Assembly (NCBI RefSeq): GCF_000422625.1
Contig: NZ_AUGK01000005.1
Span: forward strand, 243,996-307,995
Length of the DNA stretch: 64,000 nt
Reading direction: 5' to 3'
Source: Adlercreutzia mucosicola DSM 19490
Lineage (GTDB): Bacteria > Actinomycetota > Coriobacteriia > Coriobacteriales > Eggerthellaceae
Positions 44,513 to 52,207 of the stretch are shown here, piece after piece; positions within the stretch are counted from its first letter, which is position 1; the number at the start of each line of letters is the position of its first letter. A model generated the notes under the pieces. That model had not been told where the DNA came from. It made no database searches and worked only from the letters and a program-made list of their open reading frames with translations. The position numbers were made by a program, and so were the translations under genes.

Positions 44513-44588
44513 TGGTGGAGATGAAGGGATTCGAACCCTCGGCCCCCACGTTGCGAACGTGATGCTCTCCCAGCTGAGCTACATCCCC
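44513..44588 (-). tRNA. tRNA-Ala, anticodon CGC, CCA encoded
   Basis: The minus strand folds into a complete cloverleaf of 76 nt. The acceptor stem is GGGGATG/CATCTCC with the G3-U70 wobble pair that marks tRNA-Ala. The D arm is GCTC...GAGC, the anticodon stem TCACG/CGTGG with loop TTCGCAA (anticodon CGC, reading GCG), and the T arm has GTTCGAATC. The 3' end is ACCA, genome-encoded. GCG alanine codons are frequent in this GC-rich window. Confidence 0.95.
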
Positions 44589-44618
44589 ACGAAGGTAAGC
44601 GCTTTCGCGCAAGGCAGT

Positions 44619-44647
44619 AGTTTGCCCCATTTGAAGAAGATTGTCAA
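44619..44647 (-). promoter_or_regulatory. tRNA-Ala promoter
   Basis: On the minus strand a perfect -35, TTGACA (44642-44647), is followed by 17 bp and CAAACT (44619-44624), a weak -10. It places transcription start about 20-25 bp before the tRNA. Confidence 0.6.
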
Positions 44648-44656
44648 CTCCTTTGC

Positions 44657-44989
44657 TTAGGAGACCACACGCTCTTCCAACGAGTAGTCCACAAGCTCCA
44701 GCGACTCGTCCACGAACGGGGCGAACAAGGGCTCGCCGTTCTGGGACAGCTCCACCATGCCGGTGAGCACGTCGACGTACTGGTACGACTGACGGGCGGT
44801 GCGACCACGCTTGCGATCCACCTCCATGATGAACAGCTGCGGATGAACCTGGGTGAGCACACCCTCGCTCTCGACGATCTTCGAGCGGCCCATGTTGGCG
44901 CGCACCTTCAGTCGTTGACCGACGAAGTCATGAAGGGTATCATGAATGCCATCGACGATCTTTGCCTGCTTGGCCAAATCCATTGACAA
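44657..44989 (-). CDS. veg: Veg family protein
   Basis: The 110-residue protein matches the Veg/DUF1021 family: IHDTLHDFVGQRLKVRANMGRSKIVESEGVLTQVHPQLFIMEVD (read with breaks) and QSYQYVDVLTGMVEL align with Bacillus Veg. The fold is an SH3-like small beta barrel. Bacillus Veg stimulates biofilm formation; the molecular role is unsettled. The C-terminal 30 residues are an extension beyond Bacillus Veg. An alternative start gives MSMDL or MDL. A strong promoter region lies 40-65 bp upstream. Confidence 0.85.
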   Translation of the reverse strand: MSMDLAKQAKIVDGIHDTLHDFVGQRLKVRANMGRSKIVESEGVLTQVHPQLFIMEVDRKRGRTARQSYQYVDVLTGMVELSQNGEPLFAPFVDESLELVDYSLEERVVS

Positions 44990-45028
44990 ACTTCCTCACG
45001 TGTTCTGACGTTACAAGTACAGCTGCAT

Positions 45029-45056
45029 ATCATACCACGCTTGTCAAGACCCGCAA
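45029..45056 (-). promoter_or_regulatory. Promoter for veg
   Basis: On the minus strand TTGCGG (45051-45056) and TATGAT (45029-45034) are 16 bp apart. A perfect TTGACA overlaps the spacer but is too close to TATGAT to serve as its -35. The start codon lies 40 bp downstream. Confidence 0.45.
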
Positions 45057-45165
45057 CTTTTTTCGGTCGTGGGAACATCCGCAACCCCCAACGGGCCCTT
45101 GTTTCGAAGACAGCTCCCGGAGTTCTTTCCACCCCGCGACGCGTCTCGCCCCGCGCCCTTTCCCA

Positions 45166-45198
45166 TGAAAAAGGCGCCCGACCTTATGGCCGGGCGCC
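45166..45198 (-). terminator. Rho-independent terminator of the SDR gene
   Basis: GGCGCCCG (45173-45180) pairs with CGGGCGCC (45191-45198); on the minus strand TTTTTCATG follows the stem. It lies 75 bp after the SDR stop. Confidence 0.85.
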
Positions 45199-45272
45199 CT
45201 GTGGCGGTTCTGCGATTGCGACGGCTCGCGAACGTTGCCGCGCCACCACGCCGCCGCTCTGTCGCGAGCGAC

Positions 45273-46028
45273 TTAGGAGTGCTTGTGGATGCCGCCGTCC
45301 ACCATGTAGGACTGGCCGGTGAAGTAGCCGCCCTCGTCGCTGACGAGCAGCACGATGAGCGGGGCGCAGTCCGCCTCAGTGGTGCCGATGTAGCCGAGCG
45401 GCGTCTTCGCCTCCAGGCTCTTCAGGGCCGCCGGCTGGGTCTCGCGGAAGAAGTCGGTGGCGATGATGGGCAAAAACACGTTCACCGTGATGCCGTATTT
45501 GCCCCACTCGTTGGCCGCCGTGCGGGTGATGGCGCGGATGGCCTCCTTGGCCATGCCGTAGGCGCCGAAGCCCGCGTTGCCGTCGTAGCCGGCCGCCGAG
45601 GCGGTGTTGATGATGCGACCGTGGCCGCTCTCCTTCAGGTAGGGGAAGCACGCCTTCATGAACATCATGGAGGCGAGCGGGCCGCTCTCGAAGGCCTCCA
45701 GGGCGTAGGCCTCGTCCACGTCGTTGATCTCGCGGTACTGCATGGCGCCCTGGGCGCAGTTGATGAGGATGTCGATGCCGCCGAAGCGCTCGACGCACTG
45801 GGCCACCACGTTGTTGATCTGGTCGACGTCGGTCACGTCGCAGGCCACGGGCAGCACCTCCCCGCCGAAGGCCTCCACTTCCGCCTTCAGCTCCTCGAGC
45901 TTCTCCACACGGCGGGCGCAGGCGCAGATCTTCGCGCCGTTCTCGGCGAGCACCTTGGCCAGTCCCCGGCCCACCCCCGAGCTGGCCCCGGTTACAATGG
46001 CCACGCGCCCCTCAAGCTTCTTCATCAT
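45273..46028 (-). CDS. Short-chain dehydrogenase/reductase
   Basis: The 251-residue classical SDR has the coenzyme loop TGASSGVGRGL (residues 14-24), the DVTDVDQ acidic segment, the NAG-like position reading NCAQG (usually NNAG), the catalytic Ser in NTASAAGYDG, and YGMAK for the YXXXK pair. It is an oxidoreductase of the FabG or hydroxysteroid dehydrogenase type; the substrate is unknown. The altered NCAQG motif is odd. The start at 46028 (MMKKLEG) follows GGGAGTTCC. It is divergent from a D-2-hydroxyacid dehydrogenase gene 164 bp away. Confidence 0.88.
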   Translation of the reverse strand: MMKKLEGRVAIVTGASSGVGRGLAKVLAENGAKICACARRVEKLEELKAEVEAFGGEVLPVACDVTDVDQINNVVAQCVERFGGIDILINCAQGAMQYREINDVDEAYALEAFESGPLASMMFMKACFPYLKESGHGRIINTASAAGYDGNAGFGAYGMAKEAIRAITRTAANEWGKYGITVNVFLPIIATDFFRETQPAALKSLEAKTPLGYIGTTEADCAPLIVLLVSDEGGYFTGQSYMVDGGIHKHS

Positions 46029-46192
46029 GGAACTCCCATCTGATCGAACAACCTTCATGTCATTCCGCAGTATAGGACACCTCTCGGTCGGCCGCCTGCG
46101 CATCGCTACGAATTCCCGCTATCGTCATCGCCATGGGATATACAATGGGATCCTCTCTCTGCAGAAAGCGGCGCAACCTCGAAGGGGGACTC

Positions 46193-47182
46193 ATGGCAAC
46201 CATCGCGATGGTGGATTTCGATTTCGACGACTGCAACTTCGAACGGGAAATGGCAGAAGCCGTGGGCGTTCGGTTCACCAGCTTCAACCACGGGCGCAAC
46301 TGCACGGCGGACGAGATTATCGCCCACGGCGCGGACGCCGACGGGATCATCACGTCCTACGGGCGCTTCACCGCCGAGGTGATCGGGGCCCTGCCGTCGT
46401 TGAAGGTGATCAGCAAGACAGGCACCGGCGTGGACAACATCGACATCGCCGCGGCCACTGCCAACGGCACCGTGGTGTGCAACGTGCCCGGCTACGGCAC
46501 CGAAGTCGTCAGCGACCACGCCATCGCCCTGGCCCTGGCCGTGCTGCGGCGCATCAACGAGCTGGACGCCGACATGCGCGCCGGCGTGTGGAACTTCCGG
46601 CAACGCCGGCCCTTGGGGCAGGTGGCGGGACGCACGTTTGCCGTGGCGGGCTACGGCAACATCGGTCGGGCCACGGCGACGAAGGCGGCCGGCCTCGGGT
46701 TCAAGGTCGTCGTATGGGACCGCCGCTGCGCGCCCGGCACCGTCACCGCCGAGGGCTTTCCCTGCCTCAGCTTGGACGATCTGCTACGCGCCGCCGACGT
46801 GGTCAGCTTCCACACGGCGCTCACCCCCGAGACACGCCATCTGCTGAACGCCGGCAACATCGGCCTGCTGAAAGAAGACGCCGTGGTGGTGAACACCGCG
46901 CGCGGTGCCGTTATCGACACCGATGCCGTGGCCGCAACGCTCGCCGCCGGCCGCCTGTGGGGCGCGGGGCTCGACGTGTTCGAGGACGAGCCGCTTCCCC
47001 CCACCGCGGTCATTCGCACGGCGCCCCACACGGTGCTCACGCCCCATGCCGCCTATTGGTCGGAGGAATCCGCCGCCGAGCTGCGCCACCGCTGCACTCA
47101 GAACGCCATCGACATGGTGCTCGGCCGCACGCCCAAGGCCTGCGTGAACCCGGAGGCCCTCGCCGCTGCGCTCGCGAAGTAG
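46193..47182 (+). CDS. D-2-hydroxyacid dehydrogenase family protein
   Basis: The 329-residue protein has the NAD-binding motif GYGNIGRATATKAAGLG, the catalytic arginine in VVVNTARGAVID, glutamate in FEDEPLPP and histidine in LTPHAAYWSEES. This matches phosphoglycerate/hydroxypyruvate/phosphonate-type dehydrogenases; the substrate is not clear. The ATG at 46193 follows GGGGGAC and gives MATIAMVDFDFDD. The upstream ATG at 46133 lacks a site. It pairs divergently with the SDR gene. Confidence 0.88.
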   Translation: MATIAMVDFDFDDCNFEREMAEAVGVRFTSFNHGRNCTADEIIAHGADADGIITSYGRFTAEVIGALPSLKVISKTGTGVDNIDIAAATANGTVVCNVPGYGTEVVSDHAIALALAVLRRINELDADMRAGVWNFRQRRPLGQVAGRTFAVAGYGNIGRATATKAAGLGFKVVVWDRRCAPGTVTAEGFPCLSLDDLLRAADVVSFHTALTPETRHLLNAGNIGLLKEDAVVVNTARGAVIDTDAVAATLAAGRLWGAGLDVFEDEPLPPTAVIRTAPHTVLTPHAAYWSEESAAELRHRCTQNAIDMVLGRTPKACVNPEALAAALAK

Positions 47183-47373
47183 GGGCGGCAACGGCCGCAA
47201 CAGCACCTCGTTTCGACTCACCATCCCCGGCCCCCTTAGAGAGGGCCCCGCAACCGCCTGTCCCCAAGCGCACCGAGCGGGGGCGGCGCAGCGCCCCCCG
47301 CCCAGCCCCGCCCCAGGCTCTTCTGCAGCCGTGGGACGGAGCCGGTCGCGCTCCCAGCACACAAAACGCTTAC

Positions 47374-47542
47374 TTTTTGCGTGAGATTTGGAGTTGTGAG
47401 CGTCTCAGAGCTCGCCGCAGAGGTCAAGCAAGGAACTTGCTATCGAGCACACTAATCTGACCAGGTGCTTCTCAAAAGCTCTTTCAAATCACAGCCTTCG
47501 TCGCGGAATGAGGACGCTCATAACTCCAAATCTCATGCACAA
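47374..47542. repeat. 169-bp inverted-repeat element, family with core GAGTTATGAGCGTC (copy 1)
   Basis: The left arm (47374-47404, starts TTTTTGCG and reads GAGTTGTGAGCGTC at its inner end) and the reverse complement of the right arm (47513-47542, inner end GAGTTATGAGCGTC) agree at 27 of 30 positions. The interior has no gene. It lies just upstream of the nuclease-like gene at 47758. The rest of the 575-bp gap (47183-47373 and 47543-47757) shows no gene; the last 60 bp before the next gene are AT-rich. Confidence 0.85.
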
Positions 47543-47727
47543 TGAGCCGCCTTTGTCGACCATCCCGTCAAAAGCCCCAGAATCGCTTCGCCCCTCTCAG
47601 GCCTTCCGCGGGAACCCCCCTTTACCGCCTCGCCCTCGATCTGCCGAGGCCGCCACACCTCCAACAAAAAGAACGCCCTGTTGCATCCTGATAGCAATTT
47701 GGAAAACGCACTTCGTCTTTAGTCGCA

Positions 47728-47733
47728 TATAAT
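47728..47733 (+). promoter_or_regulatory. -10 element upstream of the nuclease-like gene
   Basis: TATAAT lies 25 bp before the ATG in an unusually AT-rich stretch. No -35 at the expected distance and no clear ribosome site are seen. Confidence 0.4.
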
Positions 47734-47757
47734 CTTTCATCTGATATTCTTATACAT

Positions 47758-48831
47758 ATGGAAATAGTTTTTAGTCATATAACATCTTTAGAATTTCTCA
47801 GGCAGTGGTCGCGCAATCATCCTCTGACCCTGCGAGAGTTCCATGATCTGCGTCCTCGAGACACCGGACATCTCCCCGCCTCCCGCTTGAGGAGCTTCCG
47901 CTCTCTCGCCCGCGCCGCCGACACCGAGACAGCCGTGCGCGCAGTGATCGAGGACATCCAGAGGCCCAGTCTCAAGCGAGCGTTGGAGGAACGGTGGGCC
48001 CGCGCCGCAACTGGACACCCCCTCCACATCCTCGCTCAGCCCAAAGAGGGGCGCCACCCCACCAAGCATGTCCGGACCCACCAACTCGCTGCCCTTCTGC
48101 CGCGAGGGGCATTCCTTGAAATCGCCCCCGGCGTTGCCGTCTGCTCCCCCGAGCTCGCGTTCATCCAAATGGCCGAAACCCTCTCCTTTGGCGGGCTCAT
48201 CGCCTTAGGCTACGAGCTTTGCGGATGCTACCCCTTGGACACCGACCAGCCAAGCACGCTCGTACGATCCCCGCTCACGACACCCGACCGAATCGCCTCA
48301 TTCGCCAATCGCGCCGCGCGCATCAAAGGGGTTCAGCGGGCACGCGTGGCGGCCCGCTTCGTTCGCGCGAAATCCGCCTCGGTAAAGGAAACGGAGATGG
48401 CCGCGCTGCTCCTGACACCCGCGCGATGGGGAGGAATGGGCCTGCCCCCGGCTCTCACCAACGAGCCCGTTGCACTTTCGAAGAGCGCAACCCGCATCGG
48501 CCGCAGCCAACGAGCGGTGTGCGACCTTCTCTGGCCGCAGTTCCATGTTGCAGTGGAGTACGACGGCCTCGCCTCTCACACCCAGCGACATCAGCAAGCA
48601 CACGACTCCCGCCGTCGCGACGCTCTAACGGCCGACGGACTCGATGTCATCATGGTCACTTCCTCGCAAATCGACAGTATTTCCGAGTTCATCGAAATAG
48701 CCAACGCCATCGCGCGGAAGGCGGGGCGCAGGATACCCGACCGTCCCCCTTCCTTTCACCGCCGACACCTGCAACTTCGCCACGAATTGAGAGTCTTCCA
48801 CCACACGCAGTTCTCACCGCCTCGGCCTTGA
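47758..48831 (+). CDS. Putative nuclease-like protein with Vsr/DUF559-type C-terminal domain
   Basis: The 357-residue protein has an N-terminal region with no recognisable domain (residues 1-100), a middle part with HVRTHQLAALLPRGAFLEIAPGVAVCSPELAFIQMAETLS (read with breaks), similar to AbiEi-type antitoxin proteins, and a C-terminal Vsr/DUF559-like fold. In the last part Glu211/Glu213 (KETEMAAL), VAVEYDG (Glu267, Asp269), DSRRRDAL and LDVIMVTSSQI are placed as in small Vsr-like endonucleases. No ribosome site is visible before the ATG. It is flanked on both sides by elements of one repeat family (47374-47542 and 48932-49103). Many coriobacterial genomes carry related genes; the activity is unproven. 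Confidence 0.65.
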   Translation: MEIVFSHITSLEFLRQWSRNHPLTLREFHDLRPRDTGHLPASRLRSFRSLARAADTETAVRAVIEDIQRPSLKRALEERWARAATGHPLHILAQPKEGRHPTKHVRTHQLAALLPRGAFLEIAPGVAVCSPELAFIQMAETLSFGGLIALGYELCGCYPLDTDQPSTLVRSPLTTPDRIASFANRAARIKGVQRARVAARFVRAKSASVKETEMAALLLTPARWGGMGLPPALTNEPVALSKSATRIGRSQRAVCDLLWPQFHVAVEYDGLASHTQRHQQAHDSRRRDALTADGLDVIMVTSSQIDSISEFIEIANAIARKAGRRIPDRPPSFHRRHLQLRHELRVFHHTQFSPPRP

Positions 48832-48931
48832 TGCAATCAACATGCCCCGCCATCCTCTCGGGGCAGGGAAAAGCGCCCCCTTGCTTCGACATCACCACAG
48901 GGCATCGACAGATCGGATAACGAATCACCCG

Positions 48932-49103
48932 AAAAATGCACCAGAATGTGAGTTATGAGCCTTTGGAAGAACACGGTGACGCAAAACTTGGAAAGACGCT
49001 CGAGGATACAACGCTCTGATCAGGTCATTTTCACGCGGAACCTTAAAACGACCCTCTCCAAGCAAAAGAAAGACGCTCGTAACTCAAAATCTGACGCAGA
49101 AAG
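48932..49103. repeat. 172-bp inverted-repeat element, family with core GAGTTATGAGCGTC (copy 2)
   Basis: The left arm (48932-48963) reads GTGAGTTATGAGCCTT at its inner end. The right arm (49072-49103), reverse-complemented, reads GAGTTACGAGCGTC. Arms agree at about two-thirds of positions and both match copies 1 and 3 in the core. It lies 100 bp after the nuclease-like gene. The whole gap to 49473 holds this element and a CTTCAG-type palindrome pair, and no gene. Confidence 0.8.
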
Positions 49104-49314
49104 AGGCATCGGAAAGCGCCGACTCGGCAATGCGCTCACAGAGGGGGCAGCGCAGTCGAAAACTTCATGCGCACCAAAAGCGAGCGCACCTGCCGTGGAA
49201 TTCGCGAGGCATTGCAAAAAAAGGAAGCCCGACCGCGGGGGCGGTCGGGCCGGGGGGCGTCGGGGAGGCGGGAGGGAGTGCCGCCCCGACACGGGAAAAG
49301 CTTGTTAGCGGCGC

Positions 49315-49413
49315 GGGCGGGCTGAAGGCCGCCCCCCCCTACGCAGTCACCACGGGCTGCAGGCTGCACGATTGGATCGCGCCCACCCGTAGGGGCGGCC
49401 TTCAGCCCGCCCC
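49315..49413. repeat. CTTCAG-type palindromic repeat pair
   Basis: GGGCGGGCTGAAGGCCGCCC (49315-49334) and GGGCGGCCTTCAGCCCGCCC (49393-49412) are exact inverted copies, each ending with TACG or CGTAG at its outer or inner end. The same motif recurs at 54091-54236 and 59007-59031. Confidence 0.85.
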
Positions 49414-49473
49414 GGGCAAACGTGATCCGCCCGCGGGGGCAGGCCCCAGGCCACCCCCGACCCAAGCGCTCGG

Positions 49474-50148
49474 CTAGGCGGTCTCGCGATCGCGCAGCTC
49501 GTGGCAGGTGCCGCACTCGAACACTCCGCGATGGTGGCACTGGGCGCAGTACTTCATCGCATCCTTCGGCAGGTCCTTCGAGTGGTTGTTATGGCAATCG
49601 GTGCAGGTCGCCGGATTCTCCTCGTGCTTGGCGCCGGCGGGACGCTCGTGCGGATTTACCGTCGTGCCCTTGTCGTCGGTCAGCGCCGTGGAGTCGGCGG
49701 TCAGCGCCGCCACCTCGGCCAGGTCGCCGTGGCAGCTGATGCAGGTTGCCGGGTCGACGGTGTCCACCGTGGCCTTGGAGGCCGGCTTGTCGCCGAACTT
49801 CACATCGGCGTGCTCGGTGGCCAGCACGTCTTCCTGGGTATGGCACTGCACGCAGGTGATGTCCTCGGCCTCGTGGGCCACATCCTGGGGGCACGCGGCG
49901 TCAGTCGCCGACTCGGCCTCCACGGTGTGGCAGGTGGCGCAATCGGATTCCATGGTCCAATTCACCGGCTGGCCCGCCATGGGGTCGGCGGATTCCTCCG
50001 TCGCGGCATCGCCGGAATCGCTCGCGGCCGGCTTCGCCTGGGGAGCGCAGCCCATGAGACAGGCCATCAGCGCCGTCAGCGCAACCACCGCGCCGAGAAC
50101 GGCCATAAGGGTACGGCGACGGTTCACGGTTACAGCTTCACGTTCCAT
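49474..50148 (-). CDS. Hexahaem cytochrome c lipoprotein
   Basis: The 224-residue protein has a lipobox ending at Cys34 (LMGC) and six CXXCH motifs: CATCH (70-74), CVQCH (99-103), CISCH (136-140), CTDCH (182-186), CAQCH (201-205) and CGTCH (212-216). Its spacing resembles cytochrome c3 or small tetrahaem domains, but the family is not clear. It directly follows the FAD reductase gene upstream on the same strand (41-bp gap) and should pass electrons to it. No membrane-anchor helix other than the signal is present. Confidence 0.87.
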   Translation of the reverse strand: MEREAVTVNRRRTLMAVLGAVVALTALMACLMGCAPQAKPAASDSGDAATEESADPMAGQPVNWTMESDCATCHTVEAESATDAACPQDVAHEAEDITCVQCHTQEDVLATEHADVKFGDKPASKATVDTVDPATCISCHGDLAEVAALTADSTALTDDKGTTVNPHERPAGAKHEENPATCTDCHNNHSKDLPKDAMKYCAQCHHRGVFECGTCHELRDRETA

Positions 50149-50189
50149 TACTTCGTTCCTCTCTTCTCGACGCGGTCAGGATCGTGCGG

Positions 50190-51860
50190 CTATTCGGCGT
50201 CCCAGTTCTCCAGGCCAGCGGCGTGGCGGGCGGCGATGCGGCCCCACACCTGGTTCTCGGCGTTGTTGCCGCCGGTGATGCCGTAGGTGTGGCTCTGGAA
50301 GTTGCCGAAGCAGCCGGCCGCGTACAGGCGCGGGATGGGGTTTTGAGCCGGGTCGAGCACCTGGGCATGCTCGTTCTTCATGGGGCCGCCCAGGGTGGAG
50401 CAGGAGCCGGGGTAGATGGACACGGCGTAGTAGGGGCCGGCATCAAGGGGCACCATGGTCTCGGCCGCGCGGTCGAAGCGGGCGTCCTTGCCGGCGGCGC
50501 AGAAGCCCTGGTACTCATCGAAAGTGGCCTTCAGCGCGTCCACGTCCATCAGCGGGTCGAACTCCTTGATCTTCTGGCCGAGCTCCTCGATGGTGGCACC
50601 GGTCAGGATCCAGCCGCGCTCCAGCTCGGCCTTGTTGTCCTGGCTCCAGCCGTCCCAAGCGCGGATGGAATCCGGCAGGTCGCTGGCGAAGTTGCCGCAC
50701 TCGAAGAAGTCGCCCTGACTGGTGGACAGCTTACCGGCGTCGAAGCAGCTCTGGTCGAAGATGCCCCAGGACGGGATGCGGTCGAAGTCGGCGATGGAGT
50801 CGTCGAAGGACAGCAGGGTGTGCCAGCCGTTGTGCGGCGAGCCCATGTTGTTCTCGTTCACGAAGCGGCGACCCAGACGGTTCACGTTGAAGTAGCTGAA
50901 GCCGGGCATGAAGTACAGGATGGAGAAGTCGTACTCGGGATCGCGGGTCCACATGGAGTACATGGAGATGGCCATGTCCATGTGCCACAGCTTCGCTCCC
51001 ACGTCCTCCACCATCTTGATGCCGTCGCCGGTGTTGTACTGCCAGCCCTCGAACTTGAAGGGGGAGCACTTCAGGTACTCGTTCTTCAATTCCTCGTTGA
51101 ACTCGAAGCCGCCGATGGTCATGATAACGCCCTTGCGCGCCTTCACGGTCTTCTCCTCGTTACCGATCATGGTGTAGGCGCCCACGATCTCCTTGGTGGC
51201 GGGATTCTGGATGAGGCGCTCGTCATGACAGTCGAACAGCACCTGCACGCCGAGCTGCTCGCGCTGGGCGTCCAGCTCGTGGAAGGACAGCATGCCGAAG
51301 CCGTCCACCGAGGACAGCTTGCAGGAGCCCTCGTAGGCGTTGTCGTCCAGGAAGTAGTACTCGGGGATGGCGCCGGCCAGGGCCACCTCCACCACTTCGT
51401 AGGTCATGCCGTACTTGTCGGCATACTCGGTGTTGCGGGCGCACTCCTCGACCCAGGCCTCGATCATAGCATCCGGGGTCTTGCCCTTGGTGAAGGCGCG
51501 AATGTAGTCCTTAAAGCGCTGCTTGTCGGCCTCCTCCACGATGGTCCACTCGCCGTTGTTGATGGAGCTGTTTCCGCCGCCGCGCTCGGGGGCCTTCTCC
51601 AGCACGATCACTTCCTGGCCGCACTCGTCGGCGCCGATGAGCGACGCCCACATGCCCGCGCCGCCGTAACCGATGACGAGCAGATCGCACTCGTAGTCCC
51701 AATTGGCGGGCATCCAGTCGCCGGTGTCGGCGAGGGCGCCCTGACCGCTCTCCTGAGAGCAGCCGGCGAGCGCCGCGGTGCCGGCCATGGCCGCCGCGGC
51801 AAGGCCCGCGCCCTTGAGGAACGAGCGGCGGGAAACGCCGAGATTCGCATCCTTCTTCAT
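50190..51860 (-). CDS. Tat-exported FAD-dependent reductase lipoprotein
   Basis: The 556-residue protein has a twin-arginine signal (VSRRSFLKG, residues 9-17) and a lipobox ending at Cys34 (LAGC). The FAD loop is CDLLVIGYGGAGMWASLIGA. The ending GCFGNFQSHTYGITGGNNAENQ closes the FAD site as in flavocytochrome c reductases. Electrons probably come from the hexahaem lipoprotein encoded next. The substrate is unknown. AGGAGGAAGGACC precedes the ATG. A divergent membrane LuxR gene lies 347 bp upstream, matching the pair at 9-12.6 kb. Confidence 0.88.
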   Translation of the reverse strand: MKKDANLGVSRRSFLKGAGLAAAAMAGTAALAGCSQESGQGALADTGDWMPANWDYECDLLVIGYGGAGMWASLIGADECGQEVIVLEKAPERGGGNSSINNGEWTIVEEADKQRFKDYIRAFTKGKTPDAMIEAWVEECARNTEYADKYGMTYEVVEVALAGAIPEYYFLDDNAYEGSCKLSSVDGFGMLSFHELDAQREQLGVQVLFDCHDERLIQNPATKEIVGAYTMIGNEEKTVKARKGVIMTIGGFEFNEELKNEYLKCSPFKFEGWQYNTGDGIKMVEDVGAKLWHMDMAISMYSMWTRDPEYDFSILYFMPGFSYFNVNRLGRRFVNENNMGSPHNGWHTLLSFDDSIADFDRIPSWGIFDQSCFDAGKLSTSQGDFFECGNFASDLPDSIRAWDGWSQDNKAELERGWILTGATIEELGQKIKEFDPLMDVDALKATFDEYQGFCAAGKDARFDRAAETMVPLDAGPYYAVSIYPGSCSTLGGPMKNEHAQVLDPAQNPIPRLYAAGCFGNFQSHTYGITGGNNAENQVWGRIAARHAAGLENWDAE

Positions 51861-52079
51861 AATGGTCCTTCCTCCTGTTACTCGTGCGGATATGCGGAGC
51901 CTTTTCTCCGCAGCCTTCTGTCAAGGGCCGCTCGCCGTGATCGCCGAGCCCCTCCCCTCGCGGCCTGCATCCGCGTTTGCAAGGCATAAGGTTACGGTTC
52001 GCCTTTGATCCGCACATCTGAACGTCCGTCGGATTTTGCGATAATTTTTTCGTAGATGCTGAGCGAATCCCCTGATCAG

Positions 52080-52139
52080 AGCCTCTACGATTCTCGATCC
52101 GATAGGCGCTAAATGCCCCTTCGGCTATGATCGTAGGCT
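52080..52139. promoter_or_regulatory. Imperfect inverted repeat and -10 in the divergent gap
   Basis: AGCCTCTACGAT (52080-52091) and ATCGTAGGCT (52130-52139) are near-inverted copies with a 2-nt insertion. TATGAT (52126-52131) could be the -10 of the LuxR gene. A small hairpin TGCGGAG/CTCCGCA (51893-51912) lies near the reductase side. The 347-bp gap has no other feature. Confidence 0.3.
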
Positions 52140-52207
52140 GAAGGAAAACCCGAATGCGCTATCATGCTCATCACCGCACAACGACACAGCCTGGGGAGGG
52201 GACGCAA

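Noticed and set aside
45724..47460. 578-codon plus-strand open frame across the SDR and D-2-hydroxyacid dehydrogenase genes
   Set aside because: Arg-rich shadow that overlaps two supported genes on both strands.
47374..49103. Possible CRISPR array or composite transposon around the nuclease-like gene
   Set aside because: There are no regularly spaced short direct repeats, no cas genes and no recognisable transposase; only arm pairs with unlike interiors are present.
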